Source of the DNA: Rhizodiscina lignyota | Taxonomy: Eukaryota; Ascomycota; Dothideomycetes; Aulographales; Rhizodiscinaceae | Assembly (NCBI GenBank): GCA_010015805.1 | Contig: ML978123.1 | Coordinates: forward strand, 372,001 to 436,000 | Reading direction: 5' to 3' | DNA length: 64,000 nucleotides | Shown: one piece after another, positions 54,943 through 64,000 of the stretch | Position numbering within the stretch: the first letter of the stretch is position 1 | How the letters are laid out: each line of letters begins with the position of its first letter | Notes under the pieces: generated by a model | What the model was told of the DNA's origin: nothing | Seen by the model: the letters and a program-made list of their open reading frames with translations, nothing else | The model's database searches: none | Position numbers and translations under genes: made by a program

Positions 54943-56158
54943 TTACTTGACTTCGTTGATATCAGAGCTACATACACTGTTCGCGTCACTGCCCTCCAAT
55001 TCGTCAATCTCGTCATCGTTCCATCCGCCGCTGTCTTCTACTGCCTCTGCTTGATGCTCAAATATGTCATCCTCAGCAGCGTCCGCCTCTCTTCTCCTAT
55101 CCAGTGCCTCATGCCATGCCTTAACAAACATTTGTGATAGAGTCAATGCCTTTGGATTCTCCTCCTCTTCGAGGATCGCCTTCGACGTCTTGAGGTACAC
55201 CTCTACAAACTTCTCGTGGAGTCTACCCTCGACCGGAAAATAGGGGTCGTTCCCCAGTACTCCACCGAGCAGTTTCTTCACAACGTCCTCTTCATCCAGG
55301 TCGAACTTCTTCGCCTTGTCAAAGTCCAGTATGAAAGGCTTAATCACGCCTTGTGCCGTACAACCCAGCACCCACTCAACGTCCATGCCGTCACATCGAG
55401 CGCCCCAATGCATCACGGCCAACCCGGCAGCCATACATTGGGTGACCCCGTGTACGGTCACTGGGGCCTGGCTCGCAAAAGTCCTGAACCAACTCTTCGG
55501 CAAGGTTTAGATGCAGCTCGAAGTTGCGCAGACTATGGCGCCAGTTATGTCGAGTGCGGCCGACCTCGTAGTCGTTCGAACCGAGATACAAGCGTGTGAG
55601 GCAGTGGTCAGCGGCGCCGCGCGCACGAGATGTTGGAGATGCGAAGAGGTCGGGATCGAAATAGAAGTCGATGAGGGCAGAGCGTAATCGAAGAGGCAGT
55701 GAATGGATGCGCGTGAGAGAGATTGCGGCGGTGTGGGACGTCGGCGATGATTCGTCGCCAGCCGGGAAGCGATGGAGGTTGCTTGCCCAGAAGCCATTCC
55801 GCGTAATCTCTCCGTCATTGCGAGCAGGTCGATGGAACTCATGCCCAGCTGGCACGAGTGGCAGTTTAATCGCGCCACCGAATTCTTTGTCGACAACGCG
55901 CTGGTATCGTAAGAACGCGGCGTGGACATTCCGGCATAAGTTGAGGTCGTGAGCAAGCGCGGCTGCATCCTTGCCGGTCTTGTAAACGATATTCGATTCG
56001 GGCACTTCCCAGACTGTGCCGCATGTTCCTCTCCCGATGCAAGTGAATGGTTTCGGTTTCTGGCACGGTGGGCTGTTTATATCCATGCCCGACTGACTGT
56101 GTCTCTTCGGAGAATGGCGAGAGCCCGATAGAGCACGGTGAGATGTAGATGTAGCCAT
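54943..56158 (-). CDS. DUF3669 domain protein, frame change in the middle
   Basis: Frame A (56158 down to about 55430) gives MATSTSHRALS, FTCIGRGTCGTVWEVPESNI, a long middle with GFWASNLHRFPAG and LPLRLRSALIDFYFDPDL, then CLTRLYLGS and LRNFELHLNLAEELV. Frame B (about 55500 down to 54943) continues with CMAAGLAVMHWGARCDGMDV, EWVLGC and an acidic C-terminus. Both halves match one DUF3669 protein, whose RLYLG...NF-LH and A-LHW-A--DA-DVE-VLG blocks belong together. The frames overlap by 113 nt. A 22 nt GT...AG segment right after EEL (GTTCAG to GCCAG) would restore the frame, but that is far below normal intron size. So it is a micro-insertion, a frameshift, or an assembly error. DUF3669 proteins have no known activity; the N-terminus recalls a kinase-like P-loop. 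Confidence 0.72.
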
Positions 56159-56969
56159 GTTGTAATATTTTGTTCAAAGGGGTATATTCACTTTACTGTT
56201 TAGTTTCAAGTTCAGAGTTGAAATTTCGCAGTATAGAGTTCAAAGAAGACGGAGAGCGCGCTTAAAATAAGTTTCTCCTCCTAAATCAACGGTTTGTGAT
56301 GCTTGGTGCGACTGACCGAAAAGCACCAATGAGAACACCGATAAATCAATAGCAAGCAAGCAGACTGCTTTCATGGAGGTAGATATGATTCGATAATGGA
56401 ACAGCGTATGAAAAGCAAAGCCATTGGCCAGAAGATGGTAACTTATAGCAATAGGTGCCCGAGATGCAGAGGTTGTCGTGCCGGCGCGTCGTGCAGGCTG
56501 ATTAACGGAGCAAACCGAAACATTGTTGTAGCTGCCTGGCATAAACAATATTCTAAATTGCCATGCTGCGCCGAGGTTCTATCTGGTGAAGCACAAATTT
56601 TGTAGCTGATGTATTAGTTGAAGAGGTCGAGGGTGAGGATAGACCTTGGGAGTGTTCCATTTTCAAGTACTTGAACACGATACGCGGGCGACGGTCCGGC
56701 GCGTCGACGTCACGCGTTTTTGGTCCGTGCGCGTTGGGGGGTGGTCTGGACCGTCTGGTGGGGGCTCCGGTTCCAAATCCTTGGAAACTTAATTTGAAAA
56801 ACTCAATATCGACCAGCTTTCAACCTTCAAGCCGCTCGACTTATTTGCAAAGCGTTCAATCATGGGGACAAAGAATGCGTGTTCTACATTTCGTATTATA
56901 ACTGTAGAAGTTCCATGTTACACATTATACATATATGCGAAGACTCACAACCCTTTCTCATGCACGTCA
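56159..56969. other. intergenic, DUF3669 promoter and phosphatase 3' region
   Basis: No supported gene; short ORFs only. Confidence 0.45.
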
Positions 56970-58989
56970 TTACCAGATGGCCCTGATCCAAGGACCTCCC
57001 TTGTGATTAAAGCCTGGTGGTCCGCTATAGCCCTTTGGCCCGGTGCCCTTCTTGACGACTGTCAACTCGTCGCCAACCGAACCATCAACGCCGTGGATGA
57101 ACTTCCAAGTCAGCTTGGTCGCGCTCTCGACAGTGATCGTGCTGAAGCCATAATTCTTCTGGTCGAGCACAGAAGTGATGTTGAGCGGGCTCTGTCCGGG
57201 GTTGAGAGTACTGTGGCTCTCAATGTTGCCGGCCATGCCGTTGGTCAAATGGATCATGGACTTGCCAGGATTGGTGCGGTAAGTGTTGTTGTTTGCGATG
57301 GAGTCGGTGACGATGCTGCCGTTGACGTCCAATGGCCACATGCGCTCATACCAGTGAATGTGGCCAGCCATGTACAAGTCGACACCGTTCTCGACCATAA
57401 TGGCTTGGAAGGCGTCGCGAATGTCTTCCTGGTAGCTGGCGACCTGGGAGCTCCACATAGGACGGTGGCCCATAACAATGACCCAGGGAGTCTTCTTGCG
57501 GTCAACACTCTTGAGATCCTTAAGGAGCCATTGGTACTGCTCGTACGCGGTGTTATCGGTGTAGTTACCGTTGATGTAGCCGAATGGACCACTGTCGGTG
57601 ATGAAGGTCTGGTTCTCGGCGGGAAGATCGCCATGGCCCTTGGTGTCACGAACGAATGGCCATTCGGGGCTGAACGCAAAGTCGGTCTCCGTGTTGATGG
57701 AAACGAAGTGGGCAAGGCCGAAATCGAAAGAGTACCAGAAGTTGCCGACACCGCCGGTCTCGTCACCAGGCATCGTGAAGCGGTGCTGGTAGGTGGTGAA
57801 GTTCCTAGTCTTGTTAGCAAAGCCCAGGTCACGACTGAAATTGAGTAGGGGACCCACCTTTGAGATGGAGGGCAGCTGTAGTAGGTCAGCTCGGTCTTGT
57901 TGGCAGTCGAGTTGGCCTTGTCCTCCACCAAGTAGGCGGTCAGCTCGTTGTTCGGTCCGTCGAATTCGGCACAAGCTGCTTCGTGATTTCCAGGAAGGAT
58001 CATATAAGGGACCCTCTTCGTAATGGAGTTCATCCATTGCTGCCACAGGTCCCAATTGGATTCATAGAGGACATTCATATCTCCACCCTGGGGGCCACCT
58101 TGATTGGCGATCTCTCCTTCTGGCAGGGGTACAAGGTACTCGGCAGGAATTGGTGGGCCGCCAGGGAGTTCGGTAGAGGTGCCGTTGTAGCAGACGGGCC
58201 AATCGCTCTCGCAAGGTAAGATGCCAGAGTACCAATCATCAGCGTAGCTGATGTCGCCGCCGTGCCAAGCAAACGAGATACCCTCGTCGATCGCCTTGTT
58301 GAGGTACTTGAAAGTTCCATGAGCGTTGGTATAACCCATGTCGTTCAGAACGCCAATAGAGAATGGTGACTTGTCACCGGCAGCACGGGAAGTCTTGAAG
58401 CTCAAAACTTCCGAGGCGGTGGTGCCATTGGCCGCCTGGATCTGGTAGTAGTACGTGGTATCCGACTTCAAGTGGCCGATCTGGACGTCATGGAAGAACT
58501 GGCTGCACTGGGTGACAACAACCTCAGAGCATGGTGGCGTACGATCATAGCTAGGGATGGAATGTTAGCAAATCCCGATGGATGGACTTCTATTAGTGGT
58601 GCTTACGTCTTTGTCAGGCCAAAAGCTTTGTTGCACAGGTCGTTCTTCTTGGGTCCCCAATGGACGAGCGGGGCAGTTCCCAGGCCGAAGGGTGTCTGGT
58701 AGTGAATGTTGACGCCATTTGGCACGTAAGATGTCGAGATGACGTTGATGTTGTTCTTAGGCTTGAACGACTTTGGTTTCACGGCAGGAGCTTCAACCAG
58801 GCGAGGGAAGCCTTTGCCATTGCCATTGATTGTAGGATCGACCCAGTCACCGACAGGCACCTTGGGACCTGTGTAAGGGAATCGAGTGTCAACGTCCGGT
58901 TGCGGCTCAGGCGCCGGCACAGAAGCAACCTCGATGGGCAGTGCCACCAAGAGAGCAGCGAGGAACGCAGCTCTGCTTGCAGTCTTCAT
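56970..58989 (-). CDS. secreted purple acid phosphatase (metallophosphoesterase)
   Basis: complement(56970..57804, 57858..58550, 58607..58989), introns 53 and 56 bp, 636 aa. Signal peptide about 1-23, then a fibronectin-like N-terminal domain (VISTSYVPNGVNIHYQTPFG, TTYYYQIQAANGTTASEVLS). Metal-binding blocks follow in PAP order: VLNDMGY (Asp198), HGGDISYADDW (Asp227, Tyr230), LPGNHEAAC (Asn316, His317), VMGHRPMW, and AGHIHWYERMWP. All seven ligands are present, including the Tyr that gives the purple charge-transfer band. Many NxT/NxS sequons. It releases phosphate from organic esters outside the cell; fungal relatives include phosphate-repressible acid phosphatases and phytase-like enzymes. 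Two large overlapping ORFs in other frames are shadows. Confidence 0.94.
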
Positions 58990-60325
58990 TCTGGAAGCTC
59001 AATTGACTAGACAACAGCAACGGGTACCTCACAGAGAGCTTCTCAAGACAGTATGAACGACAGACAGCAAGAAAAAACCACGATGGACGCACAAGCAAGC
59101 AAGCAAAGGGAAGCTCCATGATTCAAATAGCTCGGCTACCACTCGTCAGGAATGATCAGAGATTCGACAATGCGAGTACGATGCGAGTACCTGCAGCCAG
59201 CGATGAACGCATTTGCGGCGGCGTACGCGAAGCACGATTGGCTGGGCACGAAAATGCGTGGGCTCCCCGTACACAAGTCAACGCTGCACGACCTGCTTCT
59301 TTCGGCGCGCCCATCTCGAGCGGTTCACCCGCCACCCACCCAGCTTGAGCCGCTCGTCCAATTGCGCCTTGGCACAGCACACGTGCTCCTGTGCCACACA
59401 GTGTTGAATCCTTTCAATACTGCAGGTGCCGGTGGTGCCGCGCTGGAACGAAGCGTTCTGGAAACGCTTCGACTCGCGCTTAATTTGAAAGCGTTCCCGC
59501 TGCTCGGGCGTGGGGGAAGCTTCCCAAGGTTCTTACCTAATGCCTGTTCCAAAGCTTGGGGCGAACTCTATCTTAACCGTGCAGCTTTACCTCACTTTGG
59601 AAGCTGGGAAACACGTGCTCCCATCTAGCTCGGCCAGAGAAGCACATCGACTGCCTTTAATGTGTTCGAGATTTCAATTCATGCGAATAGTCCTTACGTG
59701 ACCGAAGAAAAAAGAGACACATTACTCGGAACAATGCATTTCGGGAACTAGGCCTTATCGTATGTATCGTATCGGAACTAAGCCGCGGCGGGACGAGAAA
59801 GGAAGGCAGACAACGTTCGCTATAGGAAGGTATGTACGCAGAATCATGAGAAGAAAGACGACAGAAAGACTCCATATCTGCCTGATACTTCTGAAGAAAA
59901 AAATTACACAGCGAAGACTTTGATGCCAGTTTCTTGAAACTGACACGAAGGATTATGTCTCGTTATAGTGCTGACACCGGCACCCGAATATTACCCGGCG
60001 AAGGAGTCGCGACCCACCCATACCTCGGTACAAACCCACCTGAATCTTGGGGGGACACGGCCTACATAGCCTCTCTCTCTCTCTCTCCTATTCAACGTGC
60101 TTTGCACATCTCACACAATGCGCACTGTAAAGCAAACTGCTGATGCAGAAAAGTCATGAATTTGCGCCATTGATTCTTCCGAAATGTCTCTCACAGTCTC
60201 TCAACGCGTCCGACCGTGTCATCACCAACGTTCCCCACCATTCACGACACTATCACTTCGATGAACACAAGCGTCTGTACTCCACATGTCTGACTTTCAG
60301 GTTATATCTAAGCGCTTCCACCCTC
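58990..60325. other. intergenic 1.3 kb, phosphatase promoter
   Basis: Plus-strand frames at 59118-59628 overlap heavily and have no recognisable domain. Contains the hairpin at 59450-59470 and a pyrimidine microsatellite (CT)8 at about 60071-60087. Confidence 0.45.
59450..59470. repeat. 8 bp perfect inverted repeat
   Basis: GAAGCGTT and AACGCTTC separated by 5 bp. It contains adjacent nTTCn-nGAAn units (GTTCT GGAAA), which also fits a heat-shock-type element. Located 460 bp upstream of the phosphatase ATG. Confidence 0.5.
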
Positions 60326-60796
60326 TCACTTCTTCTTTCGAGTCTTCTCTTTCTTAGCCGGCTTGTTCAAGGCGTGCTTCGCCAAGACTTTCTCAGCACA
60401 CGTGCAAGGCTTCGTAACTGAGGAGGGCCCGTCGGCATGTCTGAAAAGAGCGTACTGTCCAAGAGGACCATCCATAAGGAAGGTCTCCATCGGTGTCGTA
60501 CCCTCGGCGGTACGCATGTTCGAGGCTTGGAGCAGCGCAGTATGGAATTCGCATGGCTCGATGCCCGGATTCTGCTCTATGACTCGGTCTACTGTAGCCA
60601 TGTACGCGTCGACGTCCGTCGCCAACGAGGAATCTGCCTCTTGCACTCCGTGGTGATCAGATATGCTATGTCCATCAGCACTGTAATGAGGCATCGAGCC
60701 GTAGGTCCTAGGTATTCAAACTTGTTAGACTCTGAATATTCCGATTGCATTTCCCTCCGAGTCAACATACAATTCCTGGGTATTGTTTCCACTCAT
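60326..60796 (-). CDS. small unknown protein with basic C-terminus, two exons
   Basis: complement(60326..60707, 60771..60796), 63 bp intron with a consensus GTATGT donor, 135 aa. Exon 1 is 26 nt (MSGNNTQE plus two bases) and joins to LTYGSMPHYSADGHS. The body has a helix with DVDAYMATVDRVIEQNPGIE and FHTALLQASNMRTA, a Cys pair in TKPCTCAEKVL, and a lysine-rich end (KHALNKPAKKEKTRKKK). Not recognised. A TATAAAAG sits 150 bp upstream. The short first exon is inferred from splice signals, so the true start could differ (an ATG at 60694 would give 122 aa). Confidence 0.6.
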
Positions 60797-61873
60797 GCTG
60801 ACATCTGAGTATGTAGCACCAGCAGCGATTCTGAATAGAATGATTTGAGTAGAGAAGCCCTCAGCAGAGACAGGTCAAGAGCTGGATCCTGCTTCGAGAA
60901 CAGAGGCAATTGACTTGTATTGTCTGTACCGGCCTGCAGTGGGTCTTTTATAGCCGCAGAAACGGGTCGATTGAGGTATCAGGCAAACAACTTCAACTCC
61001 TTCTCACCTTAACGCTGCGTAGCTGAGACATGAATGCATGCGGGCTGAGAAGGATGCTGGCTGGTCATGGTAAGGCGAGCGAGGTGCCGTCGGCTCGTGG
61101 CTGGATGGGGAGATCTACTTGTTGAACAACACAAAGGCTCATCCAACGAACAATCAAAAGAAGCGCTGTTGCTCATCACCGGGAAGACGTGTTGGTCCCA
61201 CCGTGTTCATGCAGTCCCGGCCGTCAAATACGGGCTACAGTGAGAATATAGCTTGCGGCGATGGCAGTTCCAAGGACGGTTACAACACAGACCCCGTTCG
61301 ATAGGAAGAAGGCATTGGAGAGTCTACTTTTGTCACGGTTCTCAACCTTGAATGATTGGTTGATTGGAATAAGGCACGACGTGCTGTCGCAGCTGTGCTT
61401 AACAAGCTTGCTTCGGAGAATGATCATTTGGATCCGTGCCCCACCGCAACTTCTTCTCGACCACGTCTGACGATGTTGACCTCCTATCCCAGATAGAATT
61501 TTGCCCGCTCAGTGGAGAGTCTACTTTTGCAAGTCTTAGCTGATGTGGACGATGGTTGCACAGTGAGGATCCGGGCGTACCACCCCTGTTCTTTTTACCG
61601 CCTAAGTAGGATACGCGCATGCAGCGAGGAGATCACGAGAACCTGTATGGTCGGTCTACTTTTGCGCGTCTTGTCAGACCCACAAGCCAGGCAACCAGGC
61701 AAACTGTTGCGATGGCGCCGCCTGCAAGGCTGGTCCTGAAGAGGACTTAACTTTCCACCCGACCTGTCTCATAGACTTTACTTTCACTTCGACATCTTTT
61801 CGGCGCTCTCTACTGAGAAGAAGTTATTTCCTGTTTCTGCTTAGAAAAGCCTTCTCCGCCAGCACCAACCATC
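60797..61873. other. divergent intergenic region with three copies of a motif
   Basis: Between the small basic protein gene (minus) and the Clr5 gene (plus). No supported ORF. Contains a dispersed repeat, TGGAGAGTCTACTTTTG at 61316-61332 and 61513-61529 and a shorter GGTCTACTTTTG at 61653-61664. Confidence 0.5.
60945..60952 (-). promoter_or_regulatory. TATA box of the small basic protein gene
   Basis: TATAAAAG on the minus strand, about 150 bp upstream of the proposed ATG at 60796. Confidence 0.45.
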
Positions 61874-64000
61874 ATGAACGGCTCCGATTGTATGGAAATT
61901 GATCGCCCTCCACCCAGTCTCTCTTTCAACGAGAAATGGGAACATTTCAAGCGTGTACTGGAAGATCTCTACCTGGACCAGAAAATGGGGCTTCCCAAAA
62001 TTCAAGAAGTGATGCGCGACCGGCATGGTTTTGATGCAGAGTGAGTCTCTGCTACACTCGCAGTGTTTAGCTCCACTGACCCCGTTGACAGAACGCATCA
62101 ATACAAATACCGCTTCAATAAATGGGGATGGAAGAAAAACATCCCTACCACCAAGAAGAAAGCCATTCTCGAATTCAGCCAAAGCAGTGCTCAATCCGGC
62201 AATTTGCGCGCCGTCAAATACAAAGGGAGGCCAGTTGAACCCAAGAAGCTGCGAAGATACGTTCGGTCTTTCCAGAAGGAAGAGAATGTCGGTTTATTTG
62301 CTGCGGCTCCAATGACGGGAGACTGGTCGGCGTTCCTCGCGGGACAAGTTGTGGGCGGAAGGGTGTAAGCATAAGGCTCAAGTTCCTAAGACCCCGAGGC
62401 TCTGCTAATCAGCATAGTGGATTCCTCAATTGGAATGTCCCATACAAAGCCCTGGTGTCTCTGTTTCCGACCCAAATGGCTCAACACTCGCCCTTCGCAG
62501 CTAACGTGTCCACTCCAAGCGACGTCTCCATGGCCAGTCCAGCGGGCATAGGCCCTGCGTCACCCGGATATTATCAAGCTTTGGTTTCTAAAACCAAGGC
62601 CGAGAGGGCCCATTTGTTCATTGCGGGCAGGTTTGATGAACTTTTGAGGGCCCTCGATGCCAAGGAGAAGCGGTGAGTAAAGTTCCATCGCATCCTGTTG
62701 ACATAAAAGGCTGATCAGCGAAGCGATTTCTCAACATGGATGCATGAATACTGATATTTTGCTTTCAAGACAGCAAAGCACTGGGGGAAAGGCCCACGAA
62801 ATTGGACCGCATCAAGACTCTGGGAAAGAAGCGGAGACACCTCGTCTAGCCCGGAACAAGGGCCCTTGCTACCGTCCAATGCCCCTTCACCTTCTTTTGA
62901 AGCTGAAAGGTCTTCAGGCTCTCGTACGGCAGCTTCAGAGGTCCTCCCGAATCCCCCATCACTATGTCGATGGACGATCCACGTGTACCAAGAAGGTTAC
63001 GATCGACTTCCCTCAAGTTTGGCATCAGCTGTGTCTGATCACGACGAGAACCTGGACCGAGAATGGCCAGAAGACTGGGAACAACCTTCTTTCGATCAGA
63101 AGCTCCAAGACAACCTCCAAAATAACGATTTCAGCACCGTTGGCACTGAACGAGTACCCATCTCCGTCAACAAACTCGTCGAAACGGTCCAAAAGTCTCC
63201 CGGCGTTATTCTCCAGGAAGCAATAACATTTGCTATTGTTGGGAGGAACTATGACCTACTCGATTCGCTGCTGAAAAGGGCGGCCGACTCGCGGGTTTCA
63301 ACTGACAACATATATCCGCTTCACCTTGCCGCAACTTATCTGGATGGATCAAGGACCTGTTGCCATATAATGGATCTTCTGGCTTTTTCCGGGCCCAATC
63401 GTATGGTAATTAATGCATCTGGCTATACAGTCCTCGATACTCTGTTTTTGGCAATCTTGAGAAACCACTCAACCATTATACCTGAACAAATAGATGAAGC
63501 TCTTCGTACATCGCGACAATTTCCTGGCGGAGAAATAGACATATGCGGGCGCTGGGATGCAGATTCCAAATGCTATCACGCTTTGGTCACTAGAGGCTCC
63601 GGAATAATTCCTGAGAACTGGAAACACAAGTTCTGCCACACCTCTATCCAGGCAATATGCCACTGCATCAAGATGGTCAAGTCCAGAATGGGTATCCGAT
63701 TGGACCAGCCAAGTGGATTGTTCGTCAAACGCTGCTTTCAGTGCGGAAGAAAGCTAGAGGTCTCCCCACTACATGCCCTTGTCCTTATCGCCTTCCATTT
63801 GGCAACATCTGGACTTGAGAATGAGGACCTGTTCGGAATACTTTGCTGCTTATTCAGCCTTACTGAACAAACGGATAAGGGGAAACACCATTATTTCTAC
63901 CGCGTGGACGTCTCAGTCGAGCTGCTTCGAACCGGAAACCAGGGAGACTTCTGTACTCATGAAAGTCTGTCACCGGCGGAGCTTGCGGAGAGTCTTACTC
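61874..64000 (+). CDS. Clr5-domain protein, 3' end outside window, one in-frame TGA
   Basis: Exons 61874..62040, 62092..62364, 62418..62672, then an exon from about 62726 to beyond 64000. N-terminal Clr5 domain (residues about 18-73): KWEHFKRVLEDLYLDQKMGL, PKIQEVMRDRHGFDAETHQY, KYRFNKWGWKKN. Then GFLNWNVPYKALVSLFPT and a linker. The long 3' frame starts DFSTWMHEY and continues YFAFKTAKHWGKGP after a TGA at 62752-62754, where relatives have Trp. Downstream the frame stays open for over 1.2 kb (VILQEAITFAIVGRNYDLLD, YPLHLAATYLDG), suggesting a degenerate ankyrin-like repeat region. Clr5 is a fungal domain first seen in an S. pombe silencing factor. The TGA is either a true nonsense mutation, a strain variant or a base-call error. 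Confidence 0.78.

Noticed and set aside
56862-57848. 328-codon plus-strand ORF
   Set aside because: Exact antisense of the purple acid phosphatase exon 3 with its metal motifs; no domain of its own.
57254-58471. 405-codon minus-strand ORF
   Set aside because: Its first half is phosphatase exon 2, but past about 57858 it reads through the intron into a wrong frame (Ser/Thr/Pro-rich nonsense); the spliced model keeps all catalytic blocks.
59118-59628. 158-codon plus-strand ORF upstream of the phosphatase
   Set aside because: Several overlapping frames of similar length in GC-rich sequence; no family resemblance.
60071-60087. (CT)n microsatellite
   Set aside because: Ordinary short pyrimidine repeat in an intergenic region; no further significance.
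62744-63226. 160-codon plus-strand ORF
   Set aside because: Alternative frame of the Clr5 gene; the frame continuing YFAFKTAKHWGKG has family resemblance and remains open to the window end.

Overview
This window is nuclear DNA from a filamentous ascomycete (Pezizomycotina). The evidence is dense genes on both strands, many 42-124 bp GT-AG introns, and families typical of these fungi: a HET-domain protein, three Zn2Cys6 regulators, an AreB/ASD4-type GATA factor, a DUF3669 protein, a Clr5-domain protein and an opsin-related protein. A Dothideomycete would fit, but I cannot fix the order from sequence alone. Most multi-exon models below were spliced by hand; in those given as complete, reading frame is kept across every junction.

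Layout. 0-3 kb: three co-oriented minus-strand enzymes (5' end of a short-chain dehydrogenase, a small ABM-fold protein, a secreted type-B carboxylesterase). 3.8-5.1 kb: the spliceosomal SF3b5 subunit in four exons, divergent from an unknown coiled-coil protein. 5.7-11 kb: a HET protein and a PXB/DUF3818 protein. 12-16 kb: a small SnoaL-like protein and an Atos-family protein. 18.4-21.7 kb: a zinc-independent MDR oxidoreductase and an opsin-related membrane protein lacking the retinal lysine. 22.1-31.3 kb: two successive Zn2Cys6 regulator/enzyme pairs (regulator-enoyl reductase, regulator-dienelactone hydrolase). 32.5-37.9 kb: GATA factor, auxin-efflux-type carrier, and an unknown Ser/Pro-rich protein. 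38.6-39 kb: a small inverted-repeat DNA transposon relic with a 10 bp target duplication. 40-53 kb: secreted glycerophosphodiesterase, a third Zn2Cys6 regulator divergent from a full-size ABCB multidrug transporter, a small probably myristoylated protein, and a multicopper oxidase. 54.9-61 kb: a DUF3669 protein with a frame problem, a purple acid phosphatase and a small basic protein. 61.9 kb to the end: a Clr5-domain gene running off the window, with one in-frame TGA.

Common themes are divergent regulator-target pairs (three in 27 kb), phosphate scavenging by secreted enzymes (GDPD and purple acid phosphatase), and detoxification or oxidation (esterase, dienelactone hydrolase, multicopper oxidase, ABC exporter). 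I saw no polyketide or nonribosomal peptide synthase, no retrotransposon, no CRISPR array and no complete tRNA or rRNA gene.
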